45,350 nucleotides of DNA from a virus. Shown here in pieces: positions 27,213 to 35,126 of the stretch. Both the position numbers and the translations under genes were made by a program. The stretch spans positions 1-45,350 of the IMG/VR virus record IMGVR_UViG_3300031841_004244; one strand, given 5' to 3'. The notes beneath the pieces were generated by a model. That model searched no databases, was not told where the DNA came from, and saw only the letters and a list, made by a program, of their open reading frames with translations. The first letter of the stretch is position 1; the number at the start of each line of letters is the position of its first letter.

Positions 27213-28589
27213 GAAAAATACCCTGAAAACACAAAACTTGTTCTAAGCACACAAAACTCTTTGGGTCGAAAACTTGAATCGTTTGGCTATAAAAACAAAG
27301 ATGTTTTTGTGGTTGAAAAAGAAACCAAGACGAACAACAACATCAAAATATCAACAAAAGCAAAGCAGCACACAATCTATGTGAGTGGCCCCGATGGCTA
27401 TGTCTTTAAACTATCTGTATCAGAAAAAGTCTTTGAAGGTGCTTTCACAGCATCTAAAAGTGCCAAACAAAAGATTGATCCCACTCGTTTCGAAATTGAC
27501 ATCGTAAATGAGATTAATGAGCGAGGGGGAAAGCAAACATTTAATGGCGGCAACGAAACAATTGCATCGTCTGAACTGGCAAAATCAATTGTTGACTCAC
27601 TCGAAGACAAGATTGGCAAAGTAAAGTCTGCAAGACCTGTCTCTGGCACATCAGTCACTTCAAATTTAACAAAACTATATCAACAGTTTGGCGTGAAAAG
27701 CGGTGAGCCTAAAACAGATATTATAGTCGATGCAGGTAAAGAGTTTCTTTGCTCAGTTAAAAAGAAAGAACGTTCTCAGTTTGCAGCAGCACAACATAAT
27801 GAGATTGCTGCTGTTGTTCAGGTTGTATTTCAGAACTCAAAAGAAGAAAAGAAACTTGCCAAAGATCTTGCCTCTATTGTGAAGAACATCATCTCAAAAG
27901 AAAACTATTATGAACTTCGAAGTCGAATACCAAACTATGATGAAGTTGTCGGTAGTGTTCTTCGTTTTTCGCCAAACAAACCAAAGAAAGAAGACTTTGA
28001 AGCATTCAATTTGATTCTGAATGAAACGGGTCTTGCAAAAAAGTTTAGCACAAGCATTCTTGAATTGATGAATCGGAAAGATACACAAAGAAGAATTTTT
28101 CAAGAACTCATTGTCGGTGAGAAACGATTTGTAAACAAAGAACATAGTCCCTCACACATTTTTGCTTGGTCAGAATCTACAGGTGAAATATTCATGCAGG
28201 ATATTTTTGATTATGTTGACAACTCATTCAAGCGTGGTGCGTTTCGTTTTGGTATTTCAGATCGTGGAAACAGAAGAGGTGGATCATTTAGATTAGCCCC
28301 CACAGATCTTAAAGAATGGAGACTTACAAAAGAACAATTCTATAAATACCAAGAGTTAAATGAAGTGTTCGATTGTGAAATGAATCAAGTAATTCAAGAG
28401 GCAATGGTTCAAAAATTGAAATCTTTTGGTAAAGAAACAAAAGAAAAGGTTGCAAACGCAATTCGATATCTAGCCAATCTGGCAAAAAAGATCTTTTCGT
28501 TTGTTTCTCTTCTAATTAGTAAGGGTATTGGAAAACTAAGTGAGATGTTTGGTCTTGAATATGAGGCAGAGATTAAATACTCATTCTGA
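27204..28589 (+). CDS. Conserved phage protein, possible PD-(D/E)XK-like domain (461 aa)
   Basis: Double ATG at 27204/27207. The central stretch KTDIIVDAGKEFLCSVKKKERSQFAAAQHNEIAAVVQ recalls a module in marine T4-like phages in which TPKTDI is followed by a strand with (S)xKK and QxxSxxxNE. The Asp and the xVK pair are spaced like a PD-(D/E)XK nuclease core, but catalysis is unproven. The C-terminal ~70 residues are helical and partly hydrophobic (NAIRYLANLAKKIFSFVSLLI), possibly amphipathic membrane contact. It begins the late gene block. Confidence 0.55.
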   Translation: MMLEKYPENTKLVLSTQNSLGRKLESFGYKNKDVFVVEKETKTNNNIKISTKAKQHTIYVSGPDGYVFKLSVSEKVFEGAFTASKSAKQKIDPTRFEIDIVNEINERGGKQTFNGGNETIASSELAKSIVDSLEDKIGKVKSARPVSGTSVTSNLTKLYQQFGVKSGEPKTDIIVDAGKEFLCSVKKKERSQFAAAQHNEIAAVVQVVFQNSKEEKKLAKDLASIVKNIISKENYYELRSRIPNYDEVVGSVLRFSPNKPKKEDFEAFNLILNETGLAKKFSTSILELMNRKDTQRRIFQELIVGEKRFVNKEHSPSHIFAWSESTGEIFMQDIFDYVDNSFKRGAFRFGISDRGNRRGGSFRLAPTDLKEWRLTKEQFYKYQELNEVFDCEMNQVIQEAMVQKLKSFGKETKEKVANAIRYLANLAKKIFSFVSLLISKGIGKLSEMFGLEYEAEIKYSF

Positions 28590-28597
28590 GGAAACAC

Positions 28598-30061
28598 ATG
28601 AAAACGTATAAAGACATACTCAAAGAACAAAAAAATAAACTTGGTAGTGCGCCAACCATCAGCACAGGTGGCTTTAGATCGCAGAATCAATTTACGAGTG
28701 CCTCTGGTAAAACTCTAACAGGTCTTGATAACCAACTTGCATTGAGTGGCAACCTTGGTACATCTTATGGTCAAGGCGTTCTTACACCAACAGCATTCAC
28801 TGATATTGGCCTTGCTAATCAGAAAACATTTATAAACACAAATAAGCCTGGAACAAAAAAAGGTGGAGTAGACGTTGATCTTGGTGGTGGAAAAGGTGTG
28901 CGAGGAGATACAGACACTCGCGGAAAAGATAACACAGACAACAACGGCAACTCCCCAATCTATGGTGAACCCTTAACATCAGTTCAAACAGGTGATGGTG
29001 GCCAAGTTTATTTCTATGAAAATGGAATGATTGGTTATGATTTTGATGGTGACGGCACTGTTGATTTTTGGGATCCGAGATTCTTTGGCAAAGACTTTAC
29101 AGGTGAGTTCAACTATGACATGCTTCTTGAGATTTTGTCATACTACTCAAGAATAGCAAGTGGTGGTGGTGGCGAAACTGAAACGCCTCCTGGTCCTCAG
29201 CCTCCTATTGGTACAACACCTGATCCTCAGCCTCCTATCGGCACAACCCCTGATCAACCAATTTTAGATACAGAAGTGGAAACAGAAGTAGAAGATGAAC
29301 CAGATCAAGAAACTGAGGAAGATATAGATCGTGCAGGTCAATTCTATGATCCTATTTCGAATACTATTGTGAACCTGAGTTATAACCCATCACAAATCAA
29401 AGCATACTACAAAGAACTTTACGCTTTTGATGGTAACGGTGATGGTATTCCTGATTGGCTTGTTGACGGTTACAAAGCACAGGTTGAAGGACTTGGTGAT
29501 TTTGCTTTGCTTTTTGGACTGTTGCCAGATCTGGTGTATGACGATGCAGGTAATTTAACACCAGAATCGTTGCAATCAATTTCTTATCTTCTCATGTTCT
29601 ATCAAAGCGAATTGATGCCTGGTTATGACTCGGTGTTTGGTGAAGGTTCAACCTTCTTTAATTACTTCTTCGGGCCAGGAGGCATCTACGAAGGAAGATA
29701 CGAAGAATTCTTTGGTCAACGTGATGATGAAGGTGATGTTTTACCTGATGATTACTACGCAGAAACATTTGCAGATAGTGAATTTATTGATAATTTCTTT
29801 GCCGATCCTCTATGGGAAAATCTAGTTGGCGACCTATTCCAAGTAGGCTATACAGTTGATGATTTGGGCAACTACATTGTTCAGTTTGAATATACAATAC
29901 AGTATCCCGATGACATAAGTGGACAACCAGGCCCTACTCGAACATTCACTAATCTATACGGTATCGACTACGCACCGCAAGACGGAATTATTGACGAGTT
30001 ATTCTTCGAAAATACAGGTCAAGGTGGCCAAGGCGGCGACATCGGGACTCAACCAGGCTAA
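28598..30061 (+). CDS. Acidic probable virion protein with capsid-targeting-like start and Ca-loop motifs (487 aa)
   Basis: The start MKTYKDILKEQ is strikingly like the T4 internal-protein leader MKTYQEFIAE, with LKE as cleavage site. A Gly/Ser-rich region follows. Two calcium-loop sequences are present, DFDGDGTVDFWD (about residues 148-159) and FDGNGDGIPDWLVDGY (about 275), of the dockerin/thrombospondin type. A tandem PPIGTTPDPQ repeat and an acidic stretch (ETEVEDEPDQETEED) lie between them. The rest is acidic and aromatic. GAGGAAAC precedes the ATG. Likely a head or injected protein. Confidence 0.6.
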   Translation: MKTYKDILKEQKNKLGSAPTISTGGFRSQNQFTSASGKTLTGLDNQLALSGNLGTSYGQGVLTPTAFTDIGLANQKTFINTNKPGTKKGGVDVDLGGGKGVRGDTDTRGKDNTDNNGNSPIYGEPLTSVQTGDGGQVYFYENGMIGYDFDGDGTVDFWDPRFFGKDFTGEFNYDMLLEILSYYSRIASGGGGETETPPGPQPPIGTTPDPQPPIGTTPDQPILDTEVETEVEDEPDQETEEDIDRAGQFYDPISNTIVNLSYNPSQIKAYYKELYAFDGNGDGIPDWLVDGYKAQVEGLGDFALLFGLLPDLVYDDAGNLTPESLQSISYLLMFYQSELMPGYDSVFGEGSTFFNYFFGPGGIYEGRYEEFFGQRDDEGDVLPDDYYAETFADSEFIDNFFADPLWENLVGDLFQVGYTVDDLGNYIVQFEYTIQYPDDISGQPGPTRTFTNLYGIDYAPQDGIIDELFFENTGQGGQGGDIGTQPG

Positions 30062-30086
30062 TAAATAAAGGAAAAGAGAAACAAAA

Positions 30087-31238
30087 ATGAGTGACTACAC
30101 AGAAGAAGAATTTTTAGACGAGCAAATGATGGGCTTTCAATCAGGTCTACTTGGTCGACCTGAAGAGGAAGAAGACGAAGATGATGACTCTTTTTCTAGC
30201 ACTATGCCGGGAAAAAGACTTCTCTCTCCTTTTGACCCAGAAAGAAAACCAGACTTAAAGATTCGCGGTAAGGACGATGTTCCGCCATCAGCGAAACCTA
30301 AGTTTGGCCCCCCAACAGGTAAGCAAATGCCTGGTATGCCAAAGATGCCTGGTATGCCTCAAGTGCCTGGTATGCCAAAGATGCCTCAGATGCCTGGTAT
30401 GCCTCAGATGCCTAAGATGCCTCAGCAAGGTCTTGTGCCGAAAAAAGATTTGCAGTTTCCTGTAAAGCCACCTGCCCCTCAGGCTGGTAAACCTGCTGGT
30501 ATGCCTGATCTTGGTGCGTTGATGCAACAGATGATGCAAAAGAAACAACCGCAAGCGCCTCAACAACAAGCACCAATGGGTGGTCTTGGTGCTATGATGG
30601 GCGGTATGATGGGTCAGCAAGCACCGCAGCAGGCGCCCCAACAAGCACCCCAACAGCAGCAACAAGATCAGTTTGCTACAATTAAGAAGCCTGGTGATCC
30701 TGATCCAGAATTTGTTGGTGGTGACATTGATCAAATGGCAAACCCTGTTAGAGACTATGATGCAAAACAAGGTCTTCCTCAATATGGTCAACAAAGTCAG
30801 AAGCCTTACAATCAACAAGAGATTCTTGATAAACTTGCCTTTGGTGGTCAATACGCAAAAGACGAAAATCTAGACTTCAAGCCAATGGGTGCTACGTTCA
30901 AAGTTTATGCGAATTCACCTCAGCAAAGAGATCAGATCGAGAAGTATGCTTTGAGATTTGGTGAAACAGGATCAAAACCAAATATTTCTCTTGGTGGTAT
31001 TGAAAACAAAGGTGGAAGAGAAACGTTTGTTATTGTAATCAATAGTAACAACGACTCTGTGTATCGTGAGTTAAATCGATACCTTCAGTCAATTGGTGTT
31101 GAGTTTGAAGAACAACAACTTCTTCCTGGTCAACTTGAAGATCAAGAAACTAAGCAGAAGAAAGAAATGGAAAAACAACAAGGCGGCGGCGGAGGCGGCG
31201 GTCTTGGTGCATTAGGAGCCCTCTTGGGGGGTATGTAA
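30087..31238 (+). CDS. Probable virion protein with MPGMP repeats (383 aa)
   Basis: The acidic N-terminus (MSDYTEEEFLDEQ, with an LDE site) is followed by a long Met/Pro/Gly/Lys repeat region (PGMPKMPGMPQVPGMP, about residues 84-115). Gln/Ala/Pro stretches (QQAPQQAPQQ) come next. After these lies a folded C-terminal domain of about 110 residues (GATFKVYANSPQQRDQIEKYALRFG, GGIENKGGRETFVIVINS), ending in a Gly-rich tail. An AATAAATA box lies just upstream and AAGGAAAAG is the ribosome site. Function is unknown; the repeat may be a flexible linker. Confidence 0.6.
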   Translation: MSDYTEEEFLDEQMMGFQSGLLGRPEEEEDEDDDSFSSTMPGKRLLSPFDPERKPDLKIRGKDDVPPSAKPKFGPPTGKQMPGMPKMPGMPQVPGMPKMPQMPGMPQMPKMPQQGLVPKKDLQFPVKPPAPQAGKPAGMPDLGALMQQMMQKKQPQAPQQQAPMGGLGAMMGGMMGQQAPQQAPQQAPQQQQQDQFATIKKPGDPDPEFVGGDIDQMANPVRDYDAKQGLPQYGQQSQKPYNQQEILDKLAFGGQYAKDENLDFKPMGATFKVYANSPQQRDQIEKYALRFGETGSKPNISLGGIENKGGRETFVIVINSNNDSVYRELNRYLQSIGVEFEEQQLLPGQLEDQETKQKKEMEKQQGGGGGGGLGALGALLGGM

Positions 31239-31248
31239 GGAGAAACAT

Positions 31249-31371
31249 ATGGAATTTTTAACAACTACCTACGGTATTGTCGCTCACACAGTAATTGTTT
31301 TTGTTGCTGGTACACTTATCGGTAAGCCATTGTGGGAATGGGTTCGTAAATTCTTCCCATGGAATAAGTGA
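31249..31371 (+). CDS. Conserved small membrane protein of T4-like phages (40 aa)
   Basis: MEFLTTTYGIVAHTVIVFVAGTLIGKPLWEWVRKFFPWNK: one transmembrane helix followed by a Lys/Trp-rich amphipathic tail (shown in part: GKPLWEWVRKFFPWNK). Very similar short proteins are familiar from marine T4-like phages. TAAGGAG precedes the ATG. The role is unknown. Confidence 0.7.
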   Translation: MEFLTTTYGIVAHTVIVFVAGTLIGKPLWEWVRKFFPWNK

Positions 31372-31386
31372 GTTAGAAACTAAATT

Positions 31387-32838
31387 ATGAAAGTTATTGT
31401 TTTTTCTAGTCGTGCAAGTAATACCGAAGAGGGTGAAAACTCTGGTCTTATGCGAACTGCCAAGAGAATTAAAGAGGAATCTAAAAAACTTGGTGTTTCG
31501 TGTTATGTTTTTTTCAAAGAAGATTTAAATTACGAAAAGAAAAACAATAAACATTTTGTAAAGAGTGAAGATAAAGCGGAAGAGATTTCTGTTGATGACA
31601 CCATCATCATTGTGAGAGGTGCAACAAAAGAAGACTCATCCGCTTTGTCTATTTTATCCTCTCTTGAAGACGAAGGGTTTTTCATTGTTAATACAAAAGA
31701 GTGTGTTGAAATATGCGAAGACAAATATCGAACACATCTTCGTCTTAGTCAAGAAAAAATACCATCACCAAAAACAGTTGCTTTACCAAAACCAATTTTT
31801 GATGAAGAGGATGATCCTAGAAAAATAGAGAATATTAAAAACTACACTGTTCAGGTAGGGTCAAAGTATCCAATGATTCTAAAAACATCAACAGGATCAA
31901 AAGGCAGTGGTGTGATGATTATTGAATCAGAAAACTCTCTTGTTTCTGTTGTTCAAACAATACACAAAGTTGATCGAGAAGCAAATCTTTTGCTTCAAGA
32001 GTACATACCATACAAAAAAGATATGCGTGTGATTGTTCTTGGCAACGAAGTAGTCGCTGCAATGGAAAGAAAAAGTGTTGATGGCGACTTCAGAAGCAAT
32101 TATTCACTCGGCGGCAAAGCAAAGTCTGTCAACATAGATGATAATCAAAAACAACTTGCCATTGATGCCGCATCGGCAGTTGAGGGTGTGTTCGTTGGTG
32201 TTGACATTCTTGAGTCTAATGGCAGAAATTATGTCATTGAAGTAAACGCTTCGCCTGGAACTGAGGGTATTGAGACTGCGACTAAAAAGAACGTGACAAA
32301 AGAGTTTCTTGAGTATTGTCTAAACAAGACAAACTGGACAAACAAAGAGACAAACAATGTAAAACTTGACGGTGAAAGCATAGACGAAATGTATGAAAAC
32401 TATGTGTATGACACGAGTTCGATGTATTTTAATAAAAGTCTGTTGGTTCGAAAAGTAGAAAATTCTAGAGTAAACGAGTCTAAGAAAATAGATCGTCTTT
32501 TAAAACTCGAAAAGCAAGGTGATTTGTTTGCTCGTTTGTGCATCGAAGAAGCGAAAAATCGTCAAAGAAAAGAAGAATCTGAGAAGTGGCTTAATAAAAC
32601 GTTTGAAGAAAACTTTAAGCAGAAAGAAAATACTTCCAAAGTAAATACCAAACGGGATAAATACATACAAGCCTTTGGTGAGAATTGGCAAAAAGTTTAT
32701 TATGCTGAAGCATGGAGAAAGTATAACGAAGAGTATGATGAAAGCGATTTAGAAGGCACTGATGCTTCTGTGATCAAAAGGAAATCACAAACACCTGGTG
32801 AACCTTTGTATGATTTGGTCAGAAAAAGAAATGTATAA
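31387..32838 (+). CDS. ATP-grasp ligase, RimK-like (483 aa)
   Basis: ATP-dependent carboxylate-amine ligase. Family features are CEDKYRTHLRLSQEKIPSPKT, then YPMILKTSTGSKGSGVMI (ATP loop), LLLQEYIPYKKDMRVIVLGNEVVAAMERKS, and the Mg-binding end FVGVDILESNGRNYVIEVNASPGTEGIE. RimK adds glutamates to protein ends and relatives make peptide bonds on proteins or metabolites. The C-terminal ~180 residues are a separate charged helical extension. Such ligases recur in structural regions of T4-like marine phages, suggesting modification of a virion or host protein. The substrate is unknown. Confidence 0.85.
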   Translation: MKVIVFSSRASNTEEGENSGLMRTAKRIKEESKKLGVSCYVFFKEDLNYEKKNNKHFVKSEDKAEEISVDDTIIIVRGATKEDSSALSILSSLEDEGFFIVNTKECVEICEDKYRTHLRLSQEKIPSPKTVALPKPIFDEEDDPRKIENIKNYTVQVGSKYPMILKTSTGSKGSGVMIIESENSLVSVVQTIHKVDREANLLLQEYIPYKKDMRVIVLGNEVVAAMERKSVDGDFRSNYSLGGKAKSVNIDDNQKQLAIDAASAVEGVFVGVDILESNGRNYVIEVNASPGTEGIETATKKNVTKEFLEYCLNKTNWTNKETNNVKLDGESIDEMYENYVYDTSSMYFNKSLLVRKVENSRVNESKKIDRLLKLEKQGDLFARLCIEEAKNRQRKEESEKWLNKTFEENFKQKENTSKVNTKRDKYIQAFGENWQKVYYAEAWRKYNEEYDESDLEGTDASVIKRKSQTPGEPLYDLVRKRNV

Positions 32839-32841
32839 ATA
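32834..32841 (+). promoter_or_regulatory. T4-type late promoter (TATAAATA)
   Basis: Exact TATAAATA overlapping the ligase stop region, 16 bp before the ATG at 32858; ACTGAGGT supplies the ribosome site within the short leader. Confidence 0.65.
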
Positions 32842-32857
32842 AGACTGAGGTAAAAAT

Positions 32858-33412
32858 ATGTTCACAGAAAACGAACACGAAAAGTATAAAAACGTTTGCG
32901 AAGATGCATTCAAGATCTTAGAGGGTGCACCTGGTGTTCTTTCTGAGGAAGTTTTTGACTACGCAATTTCAGTCGCAAAGGTGATTGCCGAAAGCAAATC
33001 TATCGAAGAGAAGACTGATCTCTCACGACACGCTCTTCGTAAAATAGAAGACGTTCAAGGCACACTCACAGAAGAAGAAAGAAAAGAATTCTTTAACGTT
33101 CTTCAAACAAATATTGAAGACGTATCAATGAAGCAAGTTGTCACAGAAAACTGGATCCGAAGAGGTATGTTGGTCACAAGCCCAACACAATTAGACGAAG
33201 GTGACTACTTGGTTCGTGTTGACTATGATGGAAACGAGTCAACGGTTATTATTGAAAGTGTTTACGACAGCAACCCAGGTCTTGGCTTCACATATCGTTT
33301 TGTGACAGAAGATCATACAACTGGTGAACAATTCTTTGCCGATGAGCAACAGGTTCGTGCAAGAGGCGAATGTGTTTTTTACGAAACTGTAGATCAAAAC
33401 AAAAGAAACTAA
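32858..33412 (+). CDS. Unknown late protein (184 aa)
   Basis: N-terminal ~95 residues are helical and acidic (NVCEDAFKILEGAPGVLSEEVFDYAISVAKVIAES). The C-terminal ~85 residues look like a small beta barrel (GMLVTSPTQLDEGDYLVRVDYDGNESTVIIESVYD). The two-domain form and late promoter suggest a virion or assembly protein. No family is recognised. Confidence 0.6.
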   Translation: MFTENEHEKYKNVCEDAFKILEGAPGVLSEEVFDYAISVAKVIAESKSIEEKTDLSRHALRKIEDVQGTLTEEERKEFFNVLQTNIEDVSMKQVVTENWIRRGMLVTSPTQLDEGDYLVRVDYDGNESTVIIESVYDSNPGLGFTYRFVTEDHTTGEQFFADEQQVRARGECVFYETVDQNKRN

Positions 33413-33427
33413 CAAAGGAAAGATTCA

Positions 33428-34288
33428 ATGCCAAGTTGGAAAAACGACGATAAACTTAGTTCTGTGCCATCGTGGTTAACAGAAGAAGATAAAAGAAGAT
33501 GTGTTAGAACAAATCGTGGCTGGGAAATGCCATTGCGTGGCGATGGTAGTACCGGCGGTTTTGAACTTATCGTGGCCATGGGTCAAAAGGGTGACCCTAC
33601 AAGAGACACAGCAGGTTCATCTTCTGGTGATCAAGCAGACGCGCCATACTTTGTGTATCCCGACTATATGGCTGGCTCTGGTGCCACTGCTACTGCAAGT
33701 GCTACTGCTGCTGGTGCAGCATTCACAGGCACCTTTGAAGATGTAAGATCTTCTACGGGTGGCTACACGCAAGGCTCTTTCTTCCCATTCGTTGCTGCAT
33801 TCCCAGATCACGTTTTGAATGACGCTGGTCCTGGTCACTTCCAAAGTGCTGATGGTAGCGATACTTCAACGGTTCACTTAAGATACTTTGTTTCATTGAC
33901 AGCAGGTGGTGGTGGCGACGGGCTTACTATCGGCTCACCCTCTGTTCAAGGTATTACTGCTGCCACTGTTTCTGTTCTTCACCTTCGAGGTGGCACAGCA
34001 ACACTTGGTGAAACATTCGGTGGCTCAGGCGACTTTAGCAGTGCTGGTGTAATCGGCACAACAGGCCAAGGTGTGTTCCCTGGCGGTAGCACATTGAATG
34101 CTCTTGGTATTGTGTTACAACCAGCGGCTGGTACTATTCCGAAATCAGCAACGGGTAATCCGTTTGTGTATATCGGTGTTGTTGCCTTCGAAGGCACAAC
34201 AGGTGGCGTCGGTGGCTTGACATCTTATGCTCAAGACCTTGCAGGCGGCCTGAGTGCTTGGAAGGGTATCACGCTCGATAGAGAGTAA
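33428..34288 (+). CDS. Probable virion decoration or tail-associated protein (286 aa)
   Basis: The N-terminus PSWKNDDKLSSVPSWLTEEDKRRCVRTNRGWEMPL is a motif common in structural proteins of marine T4-like phages (W-x-S/P-S-W-L-x-x-x-x-K-R-x-x-R-T-x-R-G-W-E-x-P). The remaining ~240 residues are Gly/Ser/Thr/Ala rich and beta-prone, typical of an exposed decoration or fibre domain. AAAGGAAAG precedes the ATG. Exact role is unknown. Confidence 0.65.
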   Translation: MPSWKNDDKLSSVPSWLTEEDKRRCVRTNRGWEMPLRGDGSTGGFELIVAMGQKGDPTRDTAGSSSGDQADAPYFVYPDYMAGSGATATASATAAGAAFTGTFEDVRSSTGGYTQGSFFPFVAAFPDHVLNDAGPGHFQSADGSDTSTVHLRYFVSLTAGGGGDGLTIGSPSVQGITAATVSVLHLRGGTATLGETFGGSGDFSSAGVIGTTGQGVFPGGSTLNALGIVLQPAAGTIPKSATGNPFVYIGVVAFEGTTGGVGGLTSYAQDLAGGLSAWKGITLDRE

Positions 34289-34308
34289 AATTTAAGTAAG
34301 GAAAAGAT

Positions 34309-34743
34309 ATGATCAGTTATGATAAACTTCGTTCCAGATTGATCGGAACAGTTTTGCGTGAAACATACGGTATCTCGCCTAGACCTACCAGTGTCACACA
34401 TGACATAACCGATGAATCCCAACTTCAAACGTTAAACTCTTTTTTAGCGAATGTATCAAATAAAAATTATTCAAATCCACTGAACGCTCTTTCTGAAATT
34501 AGAATGAGGCTTCATACTCTTGGTTACAACTTTGACTACGAGAATGAAATGCCTAATGAATCAGAAGAGTATGAATTAAATCGATTTGGTGGTCGTTATG
34601 GTTTTCTTGATGACTCTGGTGATGTGACAAGTGATAATGGTTTTGATGTGACTGGCTTTATTCTTCGTGTAAACTTTGAAAAAGATTTAGTTTCTCATAT
34701 GTTCATTGTTTCACCAGAGGTAGTACCAGCAGATGACGAATGA
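34309..34743 (+). CDS. Unknown late protein (144 aa)
   Basis: A helical N-terminal half (YDKLRSRLIGTVLRETYG; ANVSNKNYSNPLNALSEIRMRLHTLGYNF) and a beta-rich acidic C-terminal half (FILRVNFEKDLVSHMFIVSP). AAGGAAAAG is the ribosome site. ATGA coupling to the next gene, a conserved T4-like phage protein. The function is not recognised. Confidence 0.58.
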   Translation: MISYDKLRSRLIGTVLRETYGISPRPTSVTHDITDESQLQTLNSFLANVSNKNYSNPLNALSEIRMRLHTLGYNFDYENEMPNESEEYELNRFGGRYGFLDDSGDVTSDNGFDVTGFILRVNFEKDLVSHMFIVSPEVVPADDE

Positions 34744-35126
34744 AGTTCAAAGTTTTGACAGAAGAAAACTTCATTCTATTCGCAATGAAACACTACGACA
34801 ATCCATCGTGTGAAGACGCAGACGAGTTTTACTCAGATCTCAATCGAATCAAATACATCAAAAGACTTATTCGTAAGTATCTAAATGGTGAAGAACTCAA
34901 AGAGAGACTTCTTCTCAATCATTTGATTATTTTCTTCAACGTCTTTGGCATTCAATCTGCAAAAAGAATGATATTTTTTCGCTTTGAAGAAGAGTATCAC
35001 TCAATACTAAAAACTTTTTTAGTCTATCTAAACTACATCAAAGATAATGAAACAATCGACAACATTGAGTTAGTCCGAATACCTATAAATACCACTGTTG
35101 CAAATGTTCTTCGGGAGATCAAATGA
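34740..35126 (+). CDS. Conserved T4-like phage helical protein (128 aa)
   Basis: IKYIKRLIRKYLNGEELKERLLLNHLIIFFNVFGIQSAKRMIFFRF, then LKTFLVYLNYI, is a pattern seen repeatedly in marine T4-like phages (L-L-N-H-I-I-x-x-x-N-V-F-G). All helical. It sits immediately before another conserved phage protein with ATGA overlap. Function is unknown. Confidence 0.7.
   Translation: MKFKVLTEENFILFAMKHYDNPSCEDADEFYSDLNRIKYIKRLIRKYLNGEELKERLLLNHLIIFFNVFGIQSAKRMIFFRFEEEYHSILKTFLVYLNYIKDNETIDNIELVRIPINTTVANVLREIK
35084..35091 (+). promoter_or_regulatory. T4-type late promoter (TATAAATA)
   Basis: Exact TATAAATA within the last codons of the preceding gene, 31 bp before the ATG at 35123; CGGGAGATC is the ribosome site. 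Confidence 0.6.

Noticed and set aside
30318-30426. Tandem CCTGGTATGCC-type DNA repeat considered as an array or CRISPR-like element
   Set aside because: The repeats are in-frame Met-Pro-Gly codons of irregular length without spacers, so they are protein repeats; no CRISPR array was seen anywhere in the window.
30288-30851. Leu/His/Arg-rich frame opposite the MPGMP repeats
   Set aside because: It is a shadow of the repeat; no ribosome site or start context, and the + frame has a conserved C-terminal domain.
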